Shown here: piece by piece, positions 10,559 to 20,917 of the stretch
Layout: every line of letters starts with the position of its first letter
Position numbering within the stretch: position 1 is the first letter of the stretch
DNA from: an uncultured Roseovarius sp.
GTDB lineage: Bacteria; Pseudomonadota; Alphaproteobacteria; Rhodobacterales; Rhodobacteraceae
NCBI GenBank assembly: GCA_934501475.1
Contig: CAKSUL010000015.1
Location: forward strand, 1 to 38,867
Direction of reading: 5' to 3'
DNA: 38,867 nucleotides
Notes under the pieces: generated by a model
What the model was told of the DNA's origin: nothing
The model's database searches: none
The model's input: only the letters and a program-made list of their open reading frames with translations
Program-made: the position numbers and the translations under genes

Positions 10559-11899
10559 TCAGCCGCCCATCAGCGCGGCATCGAACGGATATCTGGTCAG
10601 GTTCTCATGGCCGGTTTCGGTGATCAGCACCTGATCCTCCAGCTTGATCGAGAAATCCCCGCCCTCTTCGCTCACCAGCGCCTCGACGCACAGCACCATG
10701 CCCGCCTCGATCGGATAATCGAACGCCCCCGCGACCGCCTGATCCGGATAGGCGACCAGCGGCCATTCATCGCACAGACCCACGCCATGCATCAGGCAGC
10801 CGTATTTCTGTTTCTGGAATTTCGCATCCAGCACATGGGTGTTGGCGCTGAGTTCGGGGATCATCACGCCGGGTTTCAGCATCTCCATGTTGGTGCGGAT
10901 ATGATCGACCGCATGGCGCATCGCATAGACCATGTCGGCGCGCGGCTTTTGATCGCCGATCCACCAGCTGCGCGAAATATCGACGCAGATGCCATAGCTG
11001 CCGATCAGGTCGGTATCAAAGCTGACGATCTCGTTCATCTGCACGATGCGCGGTCCGCATTCCTGAAACCACGGGTTGGTGCGCGGCCCCGAGGACAGCA
11101 GCCGGGTTTCGATCCACTCACCGCCGCGGCGGATGTTCTCGGCGTGCAGCACCGCCCAGATGTCATCCTCGGACATGTTGCCCTGCGGCACGCCGGCGCG
11201 CGCGGCATCCTCCATCGCGCGCACCGCGATCTCGCAGGAATGGCTGGCGCAGCGCATCGCCAGAATCTCGTCCTTGCCCTTGATCGAGCGGGATTTTTCC
11301 GTGACCTCCTCGCCATCGCGAATGTCGAATCCCTGCGCCTCGAGGGCGCGCAGCCCGTGCACCATGGGCTTGTCCACGGCAAGGCGCATGTTGCCCGGCG
11401 CATGTTCGCCCAGCAACAGCCGCACCTCGTTGGAAAACACGTCCGCCGCCACGTCGATCTTGTCACCACGGTCGAAATAGAACAGATCCGCGCCGCTGCG
11501 CTGTTCGCGCACCAGCGGGTTGAACGTGCTGAGAAACGGTGAGTTCTTGTAATCCCAGATCACCATGTAGCCATCCGCGCATAACAGCACCGCGCGGAAC
11601 GGGTTATGGGTGTTCCACAGCTGCATGTTGGTGCTGTCGGTCGCATAGCGGATGTTGAGCGGATCAAACATCAGCAGGCCCGCATAGCCGCGATCGACCA
11701 CATGGCGGGTCAGGCGCTCCCAGCGATAGCGGCGCATCGCTTGCAGATCGGGCAGGTGCAGCCCCGCCGCCGCCCATTCGCCAAAGGCCAGTTGGGTCGG
11801 GCCGATCTCGATCCGGTCGGCGTCATTCGGGGTATTGTCACCCAGGGTCGCGCCCCGGTTCGGGTCGATCTTGCGGGTGTCGCGGTAATGCTGGGTCAT
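10559..11899 (-). CDS. dddP: Dimethylsulfoniopropionate (DMSP) lyase DddP
   Basis: DddP cleaves DMSP to dimethyl sulfide and acrylate. It belongs structurally to the M24 metallopeptidase family but is not a peptidase. The product is 446 residues, the typical length. With the start at 11899, every residue reported for Roseobacter DddP falls at the published number: metal ligands Asp295, Asp297, Asp307, His371, Glu406 and Glu421, the catalytic Asp377, and Trp95 in the substrate region. Long stretches around NIRYATDSTNMQLWNTHN are also characteristic. The ATG at 11899 has GGAG seven bases upstream; a GTG at 11914 is in frame but has no ribosome-binding site. No acrylate-utilisation or DMSP transport gene is adjacent, so dddP seems to stand alone here. 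Confidence 0.97.
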   Translation of the reverse strand: MTQHYRDTRKIDPNRGATLGDNTPNDADRIEIGPTQLAFGEWAAAGLHLPDLQAMRRYRWERLTRHVVDRGYAGLLMFDPLNIRYATDSTNMQLWNTHNPFRAVLLCADGYMVIWDYKNSPFLSTFNPLVREQRSGADLFYFDRGDKIDVAADVFSNEVRLLLGEHAPGNMRLAVDKPMVHGLRALEAQGFDIRDGEEVTEKSRSIKGKDEILAMRCASHSCEIAVRAMEDAARAGVPQGNMSEDDIWAVLHAENIRRGGEWIETRLLSSGPRTNPWFQECGPRIVQMNEIVSFDTDLIGSYGICVDISRSWWIGDQKPRADMVYAMRHAVDHIRTNMEMLKPGVMIPELSANTHVLDAKFQKQKYGCLMHGVGLCDEWPLVAYPDQAVAGAFDYPIEAGMVLCVEALVSEEGGDFSIKLEDQVLITETGHENLTRYPFDAALMGG

Positions 11900-12015
11900 G
11901 GCGGGCTCCGTCACGTTACAGATGTGACTGTGTGACCGCCAACGCGCGCTGTCAGGCTCGAATCCGACATCCGCGGTCGTTTTGCCACCCTGATCGACGG
12001 GCGGATCGACGGGCG

Positions 12016-12726
12016 TCAGGTGCCGGACATGAAATCCTCGCGCAGCATGGTATAGACCAGCAGCGCGGCCCCCACGGGCGGGGCCTGTATCAACATGCTG
12101 GCCCCGAGCGCGTAAATGCTCAGATGCAGGGGCAGCGTTATCTCAGTGTCCGGTTTCGCGCCGCATATCGCCTCGCGCAGGGATTTCATCTGCTCGTCTT
12201 CGCGGATCGCGCCATAGCTTTTGCTAAGGTCCGGCCGCTTGAAATCGGTCCAGACCGAGGGGGCGGGTGGCCTGGCAGGGGGGCGATGGACCTTGCTCAG
12301 CAACAGGTGCTCGGCGATGCTGTCCAGAAGGTCGGTTGTCAGGGCGCGCGCGCTGGCGCTGCGATAGATGGCCTCGCTGGGCAGTTCGGTCTTGATCCGT
12401 TCAAGGATATGCGCGCTCAGCCGGTTGCAGAACTCTGGCGTGACGGCGTGGGCCTGCGCATAGGATGCCGCGTCGGGGGGGCGCCCGACGGCCAGGATCA
12501 GATACCATGGCTGCCCGACGATTTCGGGTTCGGCCCATGCCAGCGCGATGCGCACCGCCTGACGATCGAAAATCGCGATATCGGCGCCGTCCCGGGTCAG
12601 GCGGTACTCATGCGGGCCGTCCTCGTGAAAACAGGCATCGAACGCCGCGACGATCTGGGTAAAGGTGGGGCCGGGACGCCGGGCAAACTGAAGCGCGGCA
12701 ACGGTGGTCCAATCCGGGTGCGTCAT
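12016..12726 (-). CDS. Conserved hypothetical protein with C-terminal hydrophobic segment
   Basis: I do not recognise this 236-residue protein. It begins MTHPDWTTVAALQFARRPGPTF; the central part is mixed and soluble-looking, with a Pro/Arg-rich stretch (KVHRPPARPPAPS) around 150, and the last 35 residues contain a strongly hydrophobic run (LSIYALGASMLIQAPPVGAALLVYTML) that could be a membrane helix or hairpin. Base and codon use match the neighbours, so it appears to be a real chromosomal gene. The ATG at 12726 follows an AGGAC-containing leader; an in-frame start at 12783 is possible. It lies between dddP and glnA, both on the same strand, with more than 400 bases to glnA. Confidence 0.7.
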   Translation of the reverse strand: MTHPDWTTVAALQFARRPGPTFTQIVAAFDACFHEDGPHEYRLTRDGADIAIFDRQAVRIALAWAEPEIVGQPWYLILAVGRPPDAASYAQAHAVTPEFCNRLSAHILERIKTELPSEAIYRSASARALTTDLLDSIAEHLLLSKVHRPPARPPAPSVWTDFKRPDLSKSYGAIREDEQMKSLREAICGAKPDTEITLPLHLSIYALGASMLIQAPPVGAALLVYTMLREDFMSGT

Positions 12727-12984
12727 TCTGGGTCCTGTCCTCAGGTGGATGGGGCGGCGACTGGAACACAAGATCACTGACACGGCAAAGGGGGCATTGA
12801 CCCGCTACCCTGTATCCTGGGCCATCAGGCGGGGGGTATTGCGGCTGGAATGTGATTTGTTCTTGTCGGCGCGTCGCGGCACGAATTTCGCAAGGGCGAT
12901 GAAACGTCAAGGATACTTGGCCATGCCAGGCTATCGCCACGGTTGCGCGCCGCAATCCTGCCCCAATCAGCCCTGAACGCGATC

Positions 12985-13007
12985 GGGGCGCCCGATCCGG
13001 GCGCCCC
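12985..13007. terminator. GC-rich hairpin, one of three in the glnA downstream region
   Basis: A 10-bp stem (GGGGCGCCCG and its complement) with a 3-base loop, followed on the plus strand by ATTTCAATTC. No convincing plus-strand gene precedes it, so it may act on glnA transcripts or mark RNA processing. Confidence 0.4.
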
Positions 13008-13022
13008 ATTTCAATTCAAGGT

Positions 13023-13061
13023 GTCTTGCATTTGATCCGAGCCGCGGATCAGATGCAAGAC
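13023..13061. terminator. Long hairpin in glnA downstream region
   Basis: A 9-bp stem GTCTTGCAT, one mismatch and a further 7-bp stem TGATCCG close on a 5-base loop. It has no adjacent T-tract, so it may be a transcript-stability element rather than a terminator. Confidence 0.4.
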
Positions 13062-13086
13062 GCCCGCAACAACGAGATGGCTGGGG

Positions 13087-13126
13087 CCTTTTGCGCTTTC
13101 CCTGAGTCAGGGAAAAACGCAAAAGG
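13087..13126 (-). terminator. Hairpin immediately after glnA stop
   Basis: Nested stems CCTTTTGCG/CGCAAAAGG and TTCCCTGA/TCAGGGAA begin 21 bases after the glnA stop. The T-run following on the minus strand is poor, though the stem itself contains T-rich arms. The 12727-13146 gap holds these three hairpins and no gene I can support. Confidence 0.5.
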
Positions 13127-13146
13127 CTTTACCACTGCAAGCGCGA

Positions 13147-14553
13147 TCAAACGCTGTAATACATCCCGTATTCCACCGGATGCGGGGTCTGCTCATAGAG
13201 CTGGTTCTCCCCCAGCTTGAGCGCGACATACGCGTCGATCTGGTCCTTGGTGAACACATCGCCGGCCAGCAGATAATCGTGATCCGCCTCCAGCTCGGCG
13301 ATCGCCTCGCGCAGGGAGCCGCAGACCGTGGGGATGCCTTCCAGTTCCTCGGCGGGCAGATCATAGAGGTTCTTGTCCATCGCCTCGCCGGGATCGATCT
13401 TGTTGATGATCCCGTCCAGTCCGGCCATCAGCAGCGCGGCAAAGGCCAGATAGGGATTGGCCGCCGGATCGGGAAAGCGCGCCTCGACCCGCTTGGCCTT
13501 GGGGCTTTCGGTCCACGGAATCCGCACGCAGCCCGAGCGGTTGCGCGCCGAATAGGCGCGCAGCACCGGCGCCTCGAACCCCGGAATCAGCCGCTTGTAG
13601 CTGTTGGTGGTCGGGTTGGTGAACGCGTTCAGCGATCTGGCATGTTTCAGGATGCCGCCGATGAAATACAGCGCCTCTTGCGACAGGTCGGCATATTTAT
13701 CGCCCGCGAACAGCGGCTTGCCTTCCTTCCAGATCGACATGTTGACATGCATCCCCGAGCCGTTGTCGCCGAAGATCGGCTTGGGCATGAAGGTCGCCGA
13801 TTTGCCATAGGCCTGCGCGACGTTGTGGATGATGTATTTGAATTTCTGGATCTCGTCGGCCTGGTCGGTCAGCGTGCCATAGATCAGCCCCAGCTCGTGC
13901 TGGCACGAACCGACCTCGTGATGGTGCTTGTCCACCTTCATGCCCAGCCGCTTCATCGTGCTCAGCATCTCGCCGCGGATATCCTGCGCGTCATCGGTGG
14001 GGTTGGTGGGGAAATAGCCGCCCTTCAGGCCGGGGCGGTGCCCCATGTTGCCCATCTCATAACGGGTGTCGCTGTTCCATGACCCATCCATCGCGTCGAC
14101 CTCGAAGGACACCTTGTTGATGGTGTTGGAAAAGCGCACATCGTCGAACAGGAAAAACTCGGCCTCCGGGCCCATATAGGCGGCATCGCCGATCCCGGTC
14201 GATTTGAGATAGGCCTCGGCCTTTTGCGCCGTGCCGCGCGGATCGCGGTTATAGGGCTCGCCGGTGTCTGGCTCGACCACGGAGCAGTGAATGCACAGGG
14301 TCTTTTCGGCATAGAACGGATCGACATAGGCGGTGGTGGGGTCCGGCATCAGCTTCATGTCCGAGGCCTCGATGGATTTCCATCCCGCGATTGACGAGCC
14401 GTCGAACATGAACCCCTCTTCCAGGAAATCCTCGTCCACCAGATCATTGACCAGCGTCACATGCTGAAGTCGCCCGCGCGGGTCGGTAAAGCGGATATCG
14501 ACATATTCGATGTCCTCGTCCTTGATCTGCTTGAGAATTGCGTCGTTGCTCAT
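13147..14553 (-). CDS. glnA: Type I glutamine synthetase
   Basis: GlnA condenses ammonia and glutamate with ATP to form glutamine, the main route of ammonia assimilation, as a cytoplasmic dodecamer. It is 468 residues, the standard GSI-beta length. Signatures include [16 protein letters not shown] near the start, the ATP-site region [16 protein letters not shown], and NLYDLPAEE in which the Tyr is residue 397, the conserved adenylylation target of GlnE. The product should therefore be controlled by adenylylation through the PII cascade, and glnB lies just upstream. The start at 14553 (MSNDAILK) has AAAGGGACC upstream; the open frame continues to 14664 but runs into the glnB end. Hairpins follow the stop. 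Confidence 0.98.
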   Translation of the reverse strand: MSNDAILKQIKDEDIEYVDIRFTDPRGRLQHVTLVNDLVDEDFLEEGFMFDGSSIAGWKSIEASDMKLMPDPTTAYVDPFYAEKTLCIHCSVVEPDTGEPYNRDPRGTAQKAEAYLKSTGIGDAAYMGPEAEFFLFDDVRFSNTINKVSFEVDAMDGSWNSDTRYEMGNMGHRPGLKGGYFPTNPTDDAQDIRGEMLSTMKRLGMKVDKHHHEVGSCQHELGLIYGTLTDQADEIQKFKYIIHNVAQAYGKSATFMPKPIFGDNGSGMHVNMSIWKEGKPLFAGDKYADLSQEALYFIGGILKHARSLNAFTNPTTNSYKRLIPGFEAPVLRAYSARNRSGCVRIPWTESPKAKRVEARFPDPAANPYLAFAALLMAGLDGIINKIDPGEAMDKNLYDLPAEELEGIPTVCGSLREAIAELEADHDYLLAGDVFTKDQIDAYVALKLGENQLYEQTPHPVEYGMYYSV

Positions 14554-14587
14554 TCTCTGGTCCCTTTCTGGTATGGTCGTTGATGGA

Positions 14588-16704
<2,117 letters not shown>

Positions 16705-16728
16705 CGCGAAGCGCAGCGCGCAATTGCG

Positions 16729-17247
16729 TCAGGCCGCGTCGTGGCGCGCCGGTTTGGGTTGTGCGATATCCGCGCTATCGGCCTGAACCGCCAGTTCCAG
16801 ACCATCCGCATAGATCACATGCGGCGCGTCAAACTGGATCTCGAACAGGGTCAGGGTCCTAATGCCTTCACGGGTGATGAATTCACCATCCACGAGCGAG
16901 GCCGCGCGCGCCACTGCCTGACGTTTGCCAAACAGCGCCTTGGCGCGCCAGTCGCGCACCAGCACCGGCTGATCCGCCGGCAGGACCACATCGCGGTCGG
17001 GGCGCGTGTCCCCCAATGAGCCGGCCAGAATGCGCACCGCGTGGCAGGTCAGCCGCTGCTTGCTCACCCCGGTCACGACGGCGGTGCCGCTGTCGCGGGT
17101 GATCACCCGGTCGCCCGGTTTCACGTCCTCGATCAGGGTTTCGCCGGCAAGTGTCAGTATTATGCTGCCCGGAGTCACCCCCAAGCCCATTGAATGCGCC
17201 TGTCCGGGCTCTTGCCCGTTATCACGCATGACCGTTTTCGGTTTCAT
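16729..17247 (-). CDS. Hint-domain (hedgehog/intein-like) protein, apparently catalytically degenerate
   Basis: The 172 residues align with Rhodobacterales Hint_2 proteins: VTPGSIILTLAGETLIEDVKPGDRVITRDSG matches the 'CFTPGTLI.T..G...VEDL..GD.V.TRD' start, VLPADQPVLVRD the 'vSPQHRVLV' block, and FDAPHVIYADGLELAV the C-terminal block. The usual nucleophilic Cys before 'TPG' is replaced (GVTPG, Val24), and the block-B His is Gln93, so autoproteolysis seems unlikely. His143 is retained. Function of such stand-alone Hint proteins is unknown. The ATG at 17247 is preceded by a weak GGA. It is transcribed away from the tRNA-Leu gene. Confidence 0.8.
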   Translation of the reverse strand: MKPKTVMRDNGQEPGQAHSMGLGVTPGSIILTLAGETLIEDVKPGDRVITRDSGTAVVTGVSKQRLTCHAVRILAGSLGDTRPDRDVVLPADQPVLVRDWRAKALFGKRQAVARAASLVDGEFITREGIRTLTLFEIQFDAPHVIYADGLELAVQADSADIAQPKPARHDAA

Positions 17248-17417
17248 GGCGTCTATCCGTTATTTCTGCTCGTTATAGGGCCACAGATACACCAAGATTG
17301 CGTTAATGTCGTCTGTTTTTCCACAGCCCTGCGCAACTGCGACATTTTCCCCTCGCATCGCGCCGGACGCTTTGGTAGAGACCCCCGCAGGTTCTGGCCC
17401 TCGGGCACAGGCCGTGC

Positions 17418-17502
17418 GCGGGTGTGGCGGAATTGGTAGACGCACCAGATTTAGGTTCTGGCGCCGCAAGGCGTGGGGGTTCAAGTCCCTTCACCCGCAC
17501 CA
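17418..17502 (+). tRNA. tRNA-Leu (UAG anticodon)
   Basis: An 85-base gene has acceptor arms GCGGGTG (17418-17424) and CACCCGC (17492-17498), an A discriminator and an encoded CCA. The D arm contains AATTGGTAGAC, the anticodon arm CCAGA-TTTAGGT-TCTGG shows anticodon TAG, and a long variable arm GCGCCGCAAGGCG and the T arm GGGGGTTCAAGTCCC follow, all as in class II tRNA-Leu. It reads CUA and related codons. Its 3' half was used as an integration site, and the integration preserved the gene. Confidence 0.98.
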
Positions 17503-17506
17503 TTTT
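17451..17506 (+). repeat. attL-type copy: 56-bp direct repeat inside tRNA-Leu
   Basis: This run from the anticodon through the CCA and TTTT beyond is identical over 56 bases to 19155-19210. The repeat starts at the anticodon loop, a classic tyrosine-recombinase crossover region in tRNA genes. Flanking bases differ immediately on both sides. Confidence 0.95.
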
Positions 17507-17621
17507 GATTTTTTGATGTTTTTTCGAATTCAGGATTGTCGAGTAGAACCCAGTTTAGCGGAAGTTTCGCACTGGGTTTCGCACTTTCTTGTTCTGATCT
17601 TGTTCTGATCTTGTTCTGTTC

Positions 17622-17880
17622 TCAACGGCCACGAGGCTGTTGCGCCCGCTTCGACGCCGCCCGCTGATTAGCCTGAGCACGATATTTTTGGACCATGCTG
17701 AGCGTCTTGTGGCCGGTCACAGCCTGAATTTCGGAGTCGCTGCACCCGGCTTCCGCCAGGAGCCGGGCCGCTGTATAGCGCCACCCGTGAGGTACCAGTC
17801 GGTTTTCACCGTGCATCCTAACCCTGTCAAGAACGCGCAAGGCGGGTTTCGGCCTTTCGTGTTCTTCGATGGCGGTTACG
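17622..17880 (-). pseudogene. Tyrosine recombinase (phage integrase) C-terminal fragment
   Basis: The minus frame ends with HGWRYTAARLLAEAGCSDSEIQAVTGHKTLSMVQKYRAQANQ, which contains the box II HxxR (HGWR), the later His in TGHKT and the active-site Tyr of KYR, as in element integrases that enter tRNA genes. The first ATG-like start is a TTG at 17840; the frame continues upstream to about 17915 without recognisable homology, and the catalytic-domain N-terminal part and arm-binding domain are missing. Right boundary is approximate. Its position beside the intact tRNA, with the 3' end toward the tRNA, fits an integrase of the 17507-19210 element. Confidence 0.85.
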
Positions 17881-17920
17881 TCAAGGCGCGAGCGACACGG
17901 CGATCTTCGACGATGTTTAG

Positions 17921-18082
17921 CACCGGTTGGGATTTCTATTTAGGGCGCTCTCTGATCCAAATGCGTTTGTGGACTTGGCTGGAGCGCTTGGTGGTGTTTC
18001 AGGCTATGGTTTCATTGGCACGTTGGCTGTAGGTTTATTGGCAAACCTATGGAACTTGATCGCGAAGTTCATGGATCGATAA
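17921..18082 (+). other. Gene-poor stretch with a possible broken membrane-protein reading frame
   Basis: Between the integrase fragment and 18155 no intact gene was found. One plus-strand frame without a start ends at TAA 18080-18082 and reads DPNAFVDLAGALGGVSGYGF followed by a hydrophobic run (IGTLAVGLLANLWNLIAKF). It looks like the end of a small membrane protein and could be degraded cargo of the element. A preceding in-frame stop (17918-17920) shows it is not a complete gene. Confidence 0.25.
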
Positions 18083-18155
18083 ATCACAGCCCAAGTCGCC
18101 AGCCGGAGCGGTAGGTTTCGATATGGCAGTGAGTTTGCCCTTTGGTCGCTTTACC

Positions 18156-18665
18156 TCATGAAGAGTGATTGGCCTCACTAAGAGTGGCAACCCAATCAAA
18201 AATATGTTGTCCCAATTCAAGGTCACTACAGGTGCCTGGAATACGGGGTTCGTCAGCCTTGTTCTTGTTTATGAATTTATAACTGAATTTTTCGTCCTCA
18301 GCCCGCATATAGAATCGAAGAATGATCTCTCTGTTTTCGTAGTCCAAAGACATGCTTTGGTCAAATTTATGAAGCTGGTTCAGCTTAATTCCAGTCATCT
18401 CGGACACTATGTCGTGGTGTTCTTTTTGCTTCTTCGACAGCATCTTCATTATGCCTTTTGGGTATTTCAGGTTAAGATCCGCGAAATTGCGGCTATAGCG
18501 CTCTGCTTTGCGGATTTGGTGCCCAAGATGCTCTGGGCCATCGCTCAAATTGCAGTAAAGTGTTGGGGCATCTTCTTCCTGAAACAACACTTTACCAGGA
18601 ATTCCTGATTGCGGCGCAATTAGGAAAACATCACGAAACAAAGTTATGCTTATGCAAACCGCCAT
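18156..18665 (-). CDS. Hypothetical protein, AT-rich cargo of the tRNA-Leu element
   Basis: The 169-residue product is not recognised. It contains charged, Lys-rich sequence (MLSKKQKEHHDIVSEMTG) in the middle and no clear membrane segment beyond a mildly hydrophobic N-terminus (AVCISITLFRDVFLIAPQ). Codon use is clearly AT-richer than the rest of the window, consistent with horizontal acquisition. The ATG at 18665 lacks a convincing ribosome-binding site, so the protein may be N-terminally truncated or not expressed. It sits between the integrase and transposase remnants on the same strand; the tRNA-Leu element is its only context clue. Confidence 0.55.
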   Translation of the reverse strand: MAVCISITLFRDVFLIAPQSGIPGKVLFQEEDAPTLYCNLSDGPEHLGHQIRKAERYSRNFADLNLKYPKGIMKMLSKKQKEHHDIVSEMTGIKLNQLHKFDQSMSLDYENREIILRFYMRAEDEKFSYKFINKNKADEPRIPGTCSDLELGQHIFDWVATLSEANHSS

Positions 18666-18704
18666 CGTTTATTGCACCACCGTGACATTGAGTTGGACAC
18701 CTTG

Positions 18705-19081
18705 TGACCTGCCCCCTGCTGGTCCCTCATTCATAACGAGAGTCTGCAGGTTGGATTTTGGTATTCCGGTTCCGCATCTGGCGCAAGCGCGCCGGGCGCG
18801 GAGCCCTCAATTTGCTCAAGCGTCCGGCGCGCTTGCTGCGGCGTCAGGTTCTTCAGCGAGGAATGCGGTCTGACCGCATTGTAGTCGTAGCGCCAGAGGG
18901 CCAGCTTTCGGCGTGCGTCGTCCAGGCTGTCGAAGATTTCCTCGTTGAGCAACTCGTCCCGCAGGCTGCCGTTGAAGCTTTCGATGAACGCGTTCTGCTG
19001 CGGCTTCGCGCGGAGTGTCGGGGCTGGGTGGTCTTTGGCGAACAGTACGACCGATGGGGGCACATTCGGCGTTTCGCACAT
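18705..19081 (-). pseudogene. IS3-family transposase (OrfB) C-terminal fragment
   Basis: The frame holds QNAFIESFNGSLRDELLNEE, the end of the integrase core with the final Glu of the DDE triad, and LWRYDYNAVRPHSSLKNLTPQQ, the standard C-terminal signature of IS3/IS911-type transposases. The N-terminal two thirds of OrfB, with the first two Asp residues, and all of OrfA are absent; at about 19060-19081 the family match stops and unrelated AT-rich sequence begins. The left boundary may be an IS end, since TGACCTGCCCCC starts at 18705, but no opposite inverted repeat was found. It is non-functional. Confidence 0.9.
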
Positions 19082-19154
19082 TCACGGTTCGTTTCAGTTA
19101 TGTCCTGCGAAATCTAGGAGCTAACACACTGAATATAAATATATTTCGTCCGAC

Positions 19155-19210
19155 TTAGGTTCTGGCGCCGCAAGGCGTGGGGGTTCAAGTCCCTTCACCC
19201 GCACCATTTT
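19155..19210 (+). repeat. attR-type copy of the tRNA-Leu 3' half
   Basis: A 56-base perfect duplicate of 17451-17506 lies at the far edge of the AT-rich element. It has the T arm, CCA and TTTT but no 5' half, so it is not a tRNA gene. Confidence 0.95.
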
Positions 19211-19356
19211 CCACCGGATTTGCATGTCCTGGCGCGTTTCCCTTGCTCGGGAGGGGGGCGCAATATCCATGCGCTGCTGGCCAGGGCGGTCGGGTTTGCG
19301 CCGGGGTGCGCGCCCGCGGGAATACGCGCTGCGCGCCATTGCCACAAAGACTCTGC

Positions 19357-19385
19357 TTGCACACGCCGCACAGCCCACCTAGAAG
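19357..19385 (+). promoter_or_regulatory. tig: Candidate sigma-70 promoter of tig
   Basis: TTGCAC at 19357-19362 and TAGAAG at 19380-19385 are 17 bases apart, 58 bases before the tig start. The match is reasonable for the -35 and partial for the -10. The rest of 19211-19443 holds no other feature. Confidence 0.45.
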
Positions 19386-19443
19386 ATGCGTGATTTATTT
19401 CCGCCGCGCCCGCGCGGCCATATGCAATGAATGAGGACGACTA

Positions 19444-20778
19444 ATGCAGGTCACCGAGACCCTGAACGAAGGCCTGAAACGCGCCTATACCCTGATCCTG
19501 ACCGCTCAGGAACTGGATGAAAAGGTGAACGAAAAGCTGAAGGAAGCCCGCCCCGACGTCGAGATGAAGGGCTTTCGCAAGGGCAAGGTGCCCATGGCCC
19601 TGCTGAAAAAGCAGTTTGGCCCGCGCGTTCTGGGCGAGGCCATGCAAGAGGCCGTCGATGGCGCCATGTCCCAGCATTTCAAGGACAGCGGCGACCGCCC
19701 CGCGGCGGAACCTGCGGTCAAGATGACCAATGAAGACTGGAAAGAGGGCGACGACGTCGAGGTCGAAATGTCCTATGAGGCGCTGCCGCCGATTCCCGAT
19801 CTGGATCTCAAATCGGTCAAGCTGGAGCGCCTGAAGGTTGCCGCCGCCGACGCCGATATCGACGAAGCACTGGCAAACCTGGCCGAGAGCGCGCAGGATT
19901 TCGCCGACCGCAAGAAGGGCTCCAAGGCCAAGGACGGCGATCAGGTCGTGATCGATTTCGTTGGCTCGGTCGATGGTGAGGAATTCGAAGGCGGCGCCGC
20001 CGAGGATTATCCGCTGGTTCTGGGCTCCAACAGCTTTATCCCCGGCTTCGAGGAACAGCTGGTCGGCGTGAAGGCCGGCGAGGAAAAGGACGTCACCGTG
20101 TCCTTCCCCGAGGAATATCAGGCCGAGCATCTGGCAGGCAAGGAGGCGCTGTTCAAATGCACCGTCAAGGCCGTCAAGGCGCCCAAACCCGCCGAGATCG
20201 ACGACGAGCTGGCCAAGAAATTCGGGTCCGAGGATCTGGACACCCTGAAGGGTCAGGTGCGCGAACGCCTTGAGGCGGAATATGCCGGCGCGGCCCGCGC
20301 GGTGATGAAGCGCGAATTGCTGGACCAGCTGGACAAGATGGTCGATTTCGACTTGCCCCCCACGATGGTGGACGCCGAAGCCAACCAGATCGCCCATCAG
20401 CTGTGGCATGACGACAACCCCGATGTGCATGGCCATGACCACCCCGAGATCGAGCCGACCGAAGAGCACATCAAGCTGGCCAAGCGCCGCGTGCGTCTGG
20501 GCCTGCTGCTGGCCGAACTGGGCCAGCGCGCCGAGGTCAAGGTCAGCGACGCCGAGATGAGCCAGGCGATCATGGAACAGGCCCGCCAGTATCCGGGCCA
20601 GGAACGTCAGTTCTTTGAGTTCGTCCAGCAGAACGCCCAGATGCAACAGCAACTGCGCGCGCCCCTGTTCGAGGACAAGGTCATCGACTATGTGGTCGAA
20701 CTGGCCGAAGTGACCGAAAAAGAGGTCTCCAAGGACGAGCTGCAAAAAGCGATCGAAGCGCTGGAAGACGACATCTGA
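19444..20778 (+). CDS. tig: Trigger factor, ribosome-associated chaperone and peptidyl-prolyl isomerase
   Basis: At 444 residues this is a full-length trigger factor that binds ribosomal protein uL23 at the exit tunnel and shields nascent chains. The ribosome-docking signature GFRKGKVP is at 43-50. The FKBP-type PPIase domain spans about 155-250 ([22 protein letters not shown]), and the long C-terminal helical arm follows, with a His-rich patch [10 protein letters not shown] near 330. The ATG at 19444 has GAGGA eight bases upstream. It stands alone, with a strong terminator after it. In many bacteria tig precedes clpP-clpX; here it does not. Confidence 0.98.
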   Translation: MQVTETLNEGLKRAYTLILTAQELDEKVNEKLKEARPDVEMKGFRKGKVPMALLKKQFGPRVLGEAMQEAVDGAMSQHFKDSGDRPAAEPAVKMTNEDWKEGDDVEVEMSYEALPPIPDLDLKSVKLERLKVAAADADIDEALANLAESAQDFADRKKGSKAKDGDQVVIDFVGSVDGEEFEGGAAEDYPLVLGSNSFIPGFEEQLVGVKAGEEKDVTVSFPEEYQAEHLAGKEALFKCTVKAVKAPKPAEIDDELAKKFGSEDLDTLKGQVRERLEAEYAGAARAVMKRELLDQLDKMVDFDLPPTMVDAEANQIAHQLWHDDNPDVHGHDHPEIEPTEEHIKLAKRRVRLGLLLAELGQRAEVKVSDAEMSQAIMEQARQYPGQERQFFEFVQQNAQMQQQLRAPLFEDKVIDYVVELAEVTEKEVSKDELQKAIEALEDDI

Positions 20779-20862
20779 TCACCCTGCGCCGATCCTGATC
20801 GACCGGGTCGGCGCGGGATGACCGGAGCAGCGGGCGCAAAACCCCGCATGCCAAATGAAAGA

Positions 20863-20884
20863 GAGCGGATCAAATGATCCGCTC
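20863..20884. terminator. Strong Rho-independent terminator after tig, probably bidirectional
   Basis: GAGCGGATCA pairs with TGATCCGCTC around a 2-base apparent loop, and is followed on the plus strand by TTTCTTTTT. On the minus strand the flank reads TCTTTCATTT, so it can also serve the transglycosylase gene ending at 20918. A second weaker hairpin (GCGCCGA/TCGGCGC, 20786-20814) lies between it and the tig stop. Confidence 0.85.
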
Positions 20885-20917
20885 TTTCTTTTTGGGGTGG
20901 GTCTTTCGAAAAACGCT

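Larger units (their letters stand above)
17507..19210. mobile_element. Remnant of an integrative element in tRNA-Leu
   Basis: The segment lies between the intact tRNA-Leu and a perfect 56-bp duplicate of its 3' part. It contains a C-terminal tyrosine recombinase fragment next to the tRNA, an AT-rich unknown gene and an IS3-family transposase fragment. Base composition is visibly AT-richer than both flanks. Only 1.7 kb remains and the integrase is truncated, so the element should be unable to excise by itself. The perfect repeat suggests either recent decay or selection on the tRNA copy plus slow loss of the other. Confidence 0.9.

Noticed and set aside
12704..12976. 90-codon plus-strand frame ending just before a hairpin
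   Set aside because: It overlaps the start of a minus-strand gene, has no ribosome-binding site or family similarity, and the hairpin fits the glnA downstream cluster better.
17640..18032. 130-codon plus-strand frame across the integrase fragment
   Set aside because: It is antisense to the recognisable integrase C-terminus; no independent signature.
19155..19210. Second tRNA-Leu gene
   Set aside because: Only the 3' half is present; the acceptor 5' strand and D arm are missing. It is an attachment-site duplicate.
19441..20745. 434-codon open frame antisense to trigger factor
   Set aside because: Exact antisense of tig, without recognisable motifs; the Leu/Gly/His composition is typical of reverse-strand frames.
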